Made by a program: the position numbers and the translations under genes. From Parcubacteria group bacterium (GTDB taxonomy: Bacteria > Patescibacteriota > Minisyncoccia > Phycocordibacterales > GCA-002724975): a DNA stretch of 8,947 nucleotides. Position 1 is the first letter of the stretch. Each line of letters opens with the position of its first letter. Below the pieces are notes generated by a model, which was given only the letters and a program-made list of their open reading frames with translations, had not been told where the DNA came from and searched no databases. Location: NCBI GenBank assembly GCA_002724975.1, contig PBQF01000057.1, positions 1-8,947 of the forward strand, written 5' to 3'. Shown one piece after another: positions 5,953 through 8,947 of this stretch.

Positions 5953-6525
5953 ATGGCTATTCGATTTACAGCTGGTATAGATGAAGCGGGCAGAGGGCCA
6001 ATTGCCGGTCCTGTCTGTGTTGGAATGGTTGTTATGAGAAAAGGCAATGAGAAGTTTTTAAAAGGAATTAAGGATTCAAAAAAACTTTCAGAAAAGAAAA
6101 GAGAGGAGTGGTTTGAGAAAATTAAGCAGTTAAAAAAAGAAGGGAAGCTGGATTTTTGTTACAAAATGGTTAGCAACAAAATTATAGATAAAAAAGGAAT
6201 TGTTTTTTCAGTCCAATTAGGGATTGAAAAAAATTTGGATGGAGTCAAATCAAGTACAAAAATTTTATTGGACGGAAGCTTAAAAGCACCAGCAAAATTT
6301 AAGAGTCAAAAGACGATTATAGGAGGGGATAATAAGGTGAAAGTAATTTCTGCTGCTTCAGTTGTGGCTAAGGTAATGAGAGATAAAAGAATGAAGCTCT
6401 TAGCGAAAAAATATCCAAGATACGGTCTCGAGAAACACAAAGGATATGGGACAAAAGAGCATTATAAAAAAATCAAGAAATTTGGTTTGAGCAGGGTCCA
6501 TCGTAAATCTTATATAAAAGCTTGA
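5953..6525 (+). CDS. rnhB: Ribonuclease HII
   Basis: RNase HII cuts the RNA strand of RNA-DNA hybrids and starts removal of single ribonucleotides misincorporated into DNA. With the start at 5953 the product is 190 residues, a normal length. The signature GIDEAGRGP gives D10 and E11; D107 (LLDGS) and D126 (GGDNK) complete the DEDD metal-binding set. DSKKLS and SAASVVAKVMRD are conserved family blocks, and KGYGTKEH near the C-terminus is the usual substrate-binding GYGT motif. An upstream in-frame ATG at 5911 would add 14 unconserved residues and overlap the dnaE start, so 5953 is preferred. It is divergent from dnaE, and the 21-base gap leaves room only for overlapping -10 elements. Confidence 0.95.
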   Translation: MAIRFTAGIDEAGRGPIAGPVCVGMVVMRKGNEKFLKGIKDSKKLSEKKREEWFEKIKQLKKEGKLDFCYKMVSNKIIDKKGIVFSVQLGIEKNLDGVKSSTKILLDGSLKAPAKFKSQKTIIGGDNKVKVISAASVVAKVMRDKRMKLLAKKYPRYGLEKHKGYGTKEHYKKIKKFGLSRVHRKSYIKA

Positions 6526-6550
6526 CATTAAACTATTACCATGCTAATCT
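6522..6550 (+). promoter_or_regulatory. Promoter of the three-gene DNA-binding unit
   Basis: A perfect TTGACA (6522-6527) overlaps the rnhB stop codon (TGA at 6523-6525). A 17-base spacer leads to TAATCT (6545-6550), preceded by TGC, which makes an extended -10. The predicted start is near 6557. No terminator separates rnhB from this unit, so some read-through is possible. Confidence 0.55.
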
Positions 6551-6619
6551 ACAAAAACTTAAAGTGGCGGTCGCTTTGGGATGAACAGTTCTTTGAAAGG
6601 ACGAAAGGACAAATATGCA

Positions 6620-7417
6620 ATGACCAAAGAAAGAGAAGAGGTGTTCCGAGGCTATTTGATAGAATGCCTTGAACACTACCGAGACGCTCTCGCCCAAAAG
6701 ATGGTGCCGGGGTCGAAAGGGTCATCCGTACTGAAGAAACCCATGGCTCAGTTTTGTGGAGTTGGGGTTGCCTCCGTCGCAAGGTGGTTCAGTAAGCCGG
6801 AGAAGCTTCCGGTCGGGGAACCACTGATCAAGCTGATGTTTTTCCTAGACTCGATTGGGTACAGTGTCATCGAGCTGGGGAAAATGGGCGAGACTCAAAG
6901 AAATTTTGCCGGGCTCATCGGGTTCGGCATTCTTTCCAGCAAGAGGGCCACTAAACTTTTAGACTATAAAGAGACATCAACTCTTTATCAAGTCTTGCAT
7001 GGCCACCAAGGTTCCAGTCCTGCGAGAGATCGTAAGATGTGGGATTTCTGGAAAGAAAAGAGAAAGGAGCTTGAAGAGAGGAAAGCGAGCTTTCGAGCAC
7101 TGCATGGAGAGCAGACCCAACCGACAGTGCAACCCGACAGGGCTTCCGCAAGAAGGGGGTCACGTCCAACAACAAGTCAGGCTTCTGCGCCTCGAGAATC
7201 AGGATACGAGGTGGCGATGAGCGTGGTAACAGTTCACCTCATGCAAGCTCTACTTATCGCTTTAACGGAGGAGTCTCCATTCAGTAGACTTTCTCCTTCT
7301 GAGCTAGTGGCCTTGCGGCAGTCGGAAAACGGCAGGACGATTATCAATCTCTCTGCCAAGTTGAGCGCTTTGAGCGCGAGACTGATGACTACCAGCGAAA
7401 GCAATGGAGGCAACTGA
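6620..7417 (+). CDS. Helix-turn-helix protein of unknown function
   Basis: Counting from the upstream ATG at 6581, residues 54-93 (AQFCGVGVASVARWF followed by a P-rich turn and FFLDSIGY) look like an HTH of the XRE/Cro type. A second HTH-like unit follows at about 116-158 (LLDYKETSTLYQVLHG, then KMWDFWKEK). Residues 167-207 form a charged, probably disordered linker, and 208-270 form a predicted helical C-terminal domain ending LSAKLSALSARLM. I prefer the ATG at 6620 (265 residues): it is preceded by AAAGGA at a 10-base spacing, the same arrangement as the ParB-like gene downstream. The 6581 start (278 residues) has no ribosome-binding site. The stop overlaps the next start as TGATG. The G+C-rich composition is unlike the flanking genes. 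A regulator or DNA-organising role is plausible, but the function is not known. Confidence 0.8.
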   Translation: MTKEREEVFRGYLIECLEHYRDALAQKMVPGSKGSSVLKKPMAQFCGVGVASVARWFSKPEKLPVGEPLIKLMFFLDSIGYSVIELGKMGETQRNFAGLIGFGILSSKRATKLLDYKETSTLYQVLHGHQGSSPARDRKMWDFWKEKRKELEERKASFRALHGEQTQPTVQPDRASARRGSRPTTSQASAPRESGYEVAMSVVTVHLMQALLIALTEESPFSRLSPSELVALRQSENGRTIINLSAKLSALSARLMTTSESNGGN

Positions 7418-7662
7418 TGGCTGAGAGGGATGATGTCTACGAAGCCATCGTGGAAAAGGTGGTGGTGGAAGGAAGACATGGTCCTTACGCAGTGGCTAGG
7501 TCTGGAGAATTGGTTTTCACCTTTTCTCTAAAAACTCCGACTTGGAGTGAAGAGGATCTGCCAGAGGAAGGGACCTTTGTCGTTCTCTCACGAGTCACGA
7601 AGAAGCGTGCCGGTTGGCGCGCAAACAGGGCGCGGTTTCTGAAACCGTCGGACAGACAGTAA
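7417..7662 (+). CDS. 81-residue protein of unknown function
   Basis: A small soluble protein with no signal peptide or membrane segment. Alternating hydrophobic stretches (AIVEKVVVEG, YAVARSGELVFTFSL, GTFVVLSRV) suggest a small beta barrel, perhaps OB-like. They are followed by a basic, tryptophan-containing tail, KKRAGWRANRARFLKP (62-77), that could bind nucleic acid. A classic GGAGG (7406-7410) sits 6 bases before the ATG, and the start overlaps the upstream stop by one base, so translation is probably coupled. I do not recognise a named family. Similar short proteins with a KKRAGWRA-type motif seem familiar from Parcubacteria genomes, but that is recollection and needs a search. Confidence 0.8.
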   Translation: MAERDDVYEAIVEKVVVEGRHGPYAVARSGELVFTFSLKTPTWSEEDLPEEGTFVVLSRVTKKRAGWRANRARFLKPSDRQ

Positions 7663-7673
7663 ACAGACAGTAA
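7652..7673 (+). repeat. 11-bp exact tandem duplication across a stop codon
   Basis: ACAGACAGTAA occurs twice without a gap (7652-7662 and 7663-7673). The first copy supplies the last codons and the TAA stop of the 81-residue gene. The second lies in the spacer before the ParB-like gene. It looks like a recent slippage duplication. Confidence 0.85.
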
Positions 7674-7703
7674 TCAACAACTAGCGTAAAGGAATAAAGA
7701 GCA

Positions 7704-8528
7704 ATGAGTAGCCGAAGCAGAAGTCGAAGCAGGGGCAGGGTTGTCACGAGGAAGATCGAAGATCTGAAGATCAAGTGCTACGTCCGAAAGGAGCTGGACC
7801 AGGATCACGTGTTACACCTAGCCGAGCTTCTTGAGGATGGCGTCAACCTCGACCCGATTCAGATTACCAAGGGAAACATTGTGGTGGCTGGTCGGCATCG
7901 GATCGAGGCGCACCTACTGGTCGACAGGGAGACCATCCGGTGTGAACTCGTTCAGGTCTCTGACGAGGTCGAGATGATCTCTATGGCATTCAAGGAGAAT
8001 GCTGGCGGCCCACTTCCACCAAAGCGGCAAGACATCGAACACACCGTTGCCATGCTTTTGGACCGGAATGTGGCCATGAAGAACATCGGCGACATTCTTG
8101 GTCTGCCCGCCGGCTTGACCCGGCGGTACTGTCAGGAAGTGAAGTCACGCGTTTCGCGAGCCAAGATGCAGCATGCCCGTGGCGCCGTGGCTGGTGGTAT
8201 GAGTCCAACGAAGGCCGCCGAGAAGTTCGGCGTTAAACTCGATACGCTCAGGGCGCATGTGTCTGGTCGTAAGCGGCGGAGGCAGAATGCCGTCGCAGAG
8301 ATCAAGGCGACCTTGACCAAGACCTACCGCGGTCTCGGTCAGAAGAATGCCAACGCTTGTCGGAAGGTTATCGACCAGTTTCAGGACGGTGATCTCACCG
8401 AGAAGCAGGCTCGGGAGGTCATCGGGAAGGTCAAGCTGTTGCTGGCGAAGTCGACTCGGTCAGTCGAGGATTGGGAGGGCCGTTTCGAAGCTCTGGTCAG
8501 CACGACGGACCTGGAGACTGAAAGCTAG
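7704..8528 (+). CDS. ParB/Srx-like DNA-binding protein
   Basis: A 274-residue protein. It opens with a serine-arginine run (SSRSRSRSRGR, 2-12). Residues about 15-100 form a ParB N-terminal-like domain with GNIVVAGRHRIEA (57-69), corresponding to the GxxRxxA nucleotide-binding box of ParB proteins, and KENAGG (97-102) in the place of ENxQR. A first HTH follows at about 110-145 (IGDILGLPAGLTRRY) and a second at about 155-188 (GMSPTKAAEKFGVKLDTLRAHVSG), then the basic patch GRKRRR (188-193) and a helical C-terminal region. No parA lies beside it, so classical chromosome partition is not supported. AAAGGA lies 10 bases before the ATG. It is the last gene of the unit and is followed by a strong terminator. 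Its G+C is clearly higher than that of dnaE or rnhB. Membership of the ParB superfamily is fairly sure; the role is unknown. Confidence 0.85.
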   Translation: MSSRSRSRSRGRVVTRKIEDLKIKCYVRKELDQDHVLHLAELLEDGVNLDPIQITKGNIVVAGRHRIEAHLLVDRETIRCELVQVSDEVEMISMAFKENAGGPLPPKRQDIEHTVAMLLDRNVAMKNIGDILGLPAGLTRRYCQEVKSRVSRAKMQHARGAVAGGMSPTKAAEKFGVKLDTLRAHVSGRKRRRQNAVAEIKATLTKTYRGLGQKNANACRKVIDQFQDGDLTEKQAREVIGKVKLLLAKSTRSVEDWEGRFEALVSTTDLETES

Positions 8529-8553
8529 CGTGTTCGTCGTTCGTTCGTTTCGT

Positions 8554-8597
8554 GGCCCGAAGTGTGCATCTCGCGCACTTCGGGCCTTCTTTATTTT
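8554..8597 (+). terminator. Strong rho-independent terminator after the ParB-like gene
   Basis: A 14-bp stem (8554-8567 with 8573-8586, one G:U pair) starting GGCCCGAAGTG encloses a 5-base loop and is followed by TTCTTTATTTT. It is far more GC-rich than the other terminators in the window and marks the downstream edge of the compositionally distinct segment. Confidence 0.9.
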
Positions 8598-8602
8598 AAT
8601 GC

Positions 8603-8631
8603 TTGATACCTAATACATAGTGCAGTATACT
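8603..8631 (+). promoter_or_regulatory. Promoter of rpmF
   Basis: TTGATA (8603-8608), a 17-base spacer and TATACT (8626-8631) make a near-consensus promoter. The -10 ends 8 bases before the ATG at 8640, placing the predicted transcription start at or within about two bases of the start codon. The mRNA would be leaderless or nearly so. Confidence 0.7.
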
Positions 8632-8639
8632 TTTTTTCT

Positions 8640-8947
8640 ATGTCAGTACGAATGAGACACACAAAGGGGCATACTGGGAACAGGCGTTCTCATCATGCCC
8701 TAGAAGAACCACGGTTGGCAAAATGTACCGACTGCGGAGAAATGCATCTAAAACACAGAGTTTGTGAGAACTGCGGGAAATACCGAGGCAGGGTTGTTAT
8801 AGATGTAGAAAAGGAAATCCAAAAGAAAGAAGAAAAGGCCAAAAAGAAGCAAAGAGAAATGGAACAGACTGGTTTGAAGAAAGATACAAAAAAAGGAACC
8901 GATAGAACCGAAGAAGCTCCTAAAAAAATTGGAGAAGCAATAGAAAA
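8640..8947 (+). CDS. rpmF: 50S ribosomal protein L32, extended C-terminus (partial)
   Basis: A structural protein of the large ribosomal subunit. The N-terminus MSVRMRHTKGHTGNRRSHHA fits the L32 start. Two zinc knuckles follow, C29-T-D-C32 and C42-E-N-C45, in the usual L32 ribbon. L32 is normally about 57-60 residues and ends soon after the second knuckle. Here the frame stays open for 102 codons to the window edge without a stop, with a lysine- and glutamate-rich tail from about residue 55 that looks helical or disordered. The ATG is certain from the alignment of the N-terminus; there is no Shine-Dalgarno site, and the promoter at 8603-8631 points to a leaderless message. Confidence 0.93.
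   Translation, partial: MSVRMRHTKGHTGNRRSHHALEEPRLAKCTDCGEMHLKHRVCENCGKYRGRVVIDVEKEIQKKEEKAKKKQREMEQTGLKKDTKKGTDRTEEAPKKIGEAIE

Noticed and set aside
8532..8551. GTTCG-type short repeats before the last terminator
   Set aside because: The units are irregular and few, with no array structure. They are too short to be more than simple sequence.
6522..8597. Integrated plasmid, prophage or transposon
   Set aside because: No integrase, transposase, terminal repeats or att-like duplications are visible at either edge, and the unit is exactly one operon. Acquisition remains possible on composition alone.

Overview
The window looks like chromosomal sequence from a Candidate Phyla Radiation (Patescibacteria) bacterium, most likely of the Parcubacteria lineage. 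Reasons: AT-rich housekeeping genes, a threonyl-tRNA synthetase that lacks the N-terminal TGS domain, a stand-alone DUF5679-type zinc ribbon, an L32 protein with a long charged tail, a short DnaE with no C-terminal tau-binding domain, and mostly absent Shine-Dalgarno sites. The lineage is inferred from gene content and was not tested by a search.

Layout: 84-156 is tRNA-Ala(UGC) on the minus strand. 284-484 is a small zinc-ribbon protein on the plus strand with its own terminator. 599-674 is tRNA-Ala(GGC), two bases downstream of thrS (677-2419), both on the minus strand. The 305-base gap 2420-2724 holds two back-to-back promoters. One, on the minus strand, drives a thrS leader that can fold into mutually exclusive antiterminator and terminator hairpins. 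The other, on the plus strand, drives a structured RNA of about 120 nt ending in its own terminator. dnaE (2725-5931, minus) and rnhB (5953-6525, plus) diverge from a 21-base gap.

From about 6550 to 8597 the composition changes. G+C is 35% in the line 5221-5280 but 65% in the line 8101-8160. Here lies a compact three-gene unit: a helix-turn-helix protein, an 81-residue protein of unknown function, and a ParB-like DNA-binding protein. It has its own promoter, whose -35 box overlaps the rnhB stop codon, Shine-Dalgarno-like sites, and a strong terminator. After it the sequence returns to AT-rich housekeeping content with rpmF (L32), cut by the window end.

The housekeeping genes cover translation (two alanine tRNAs, ThrRS, L32) and replication or repair (DNA polymerase III alpha, RNase HII). 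The two most interesting parts are the three-gene DNA-binding unit and the thrS leader / divergent RNA locus. Several promoters place the predicted transcription start at or within a few bases of the start codon, which suggests leaderless mRNAs.
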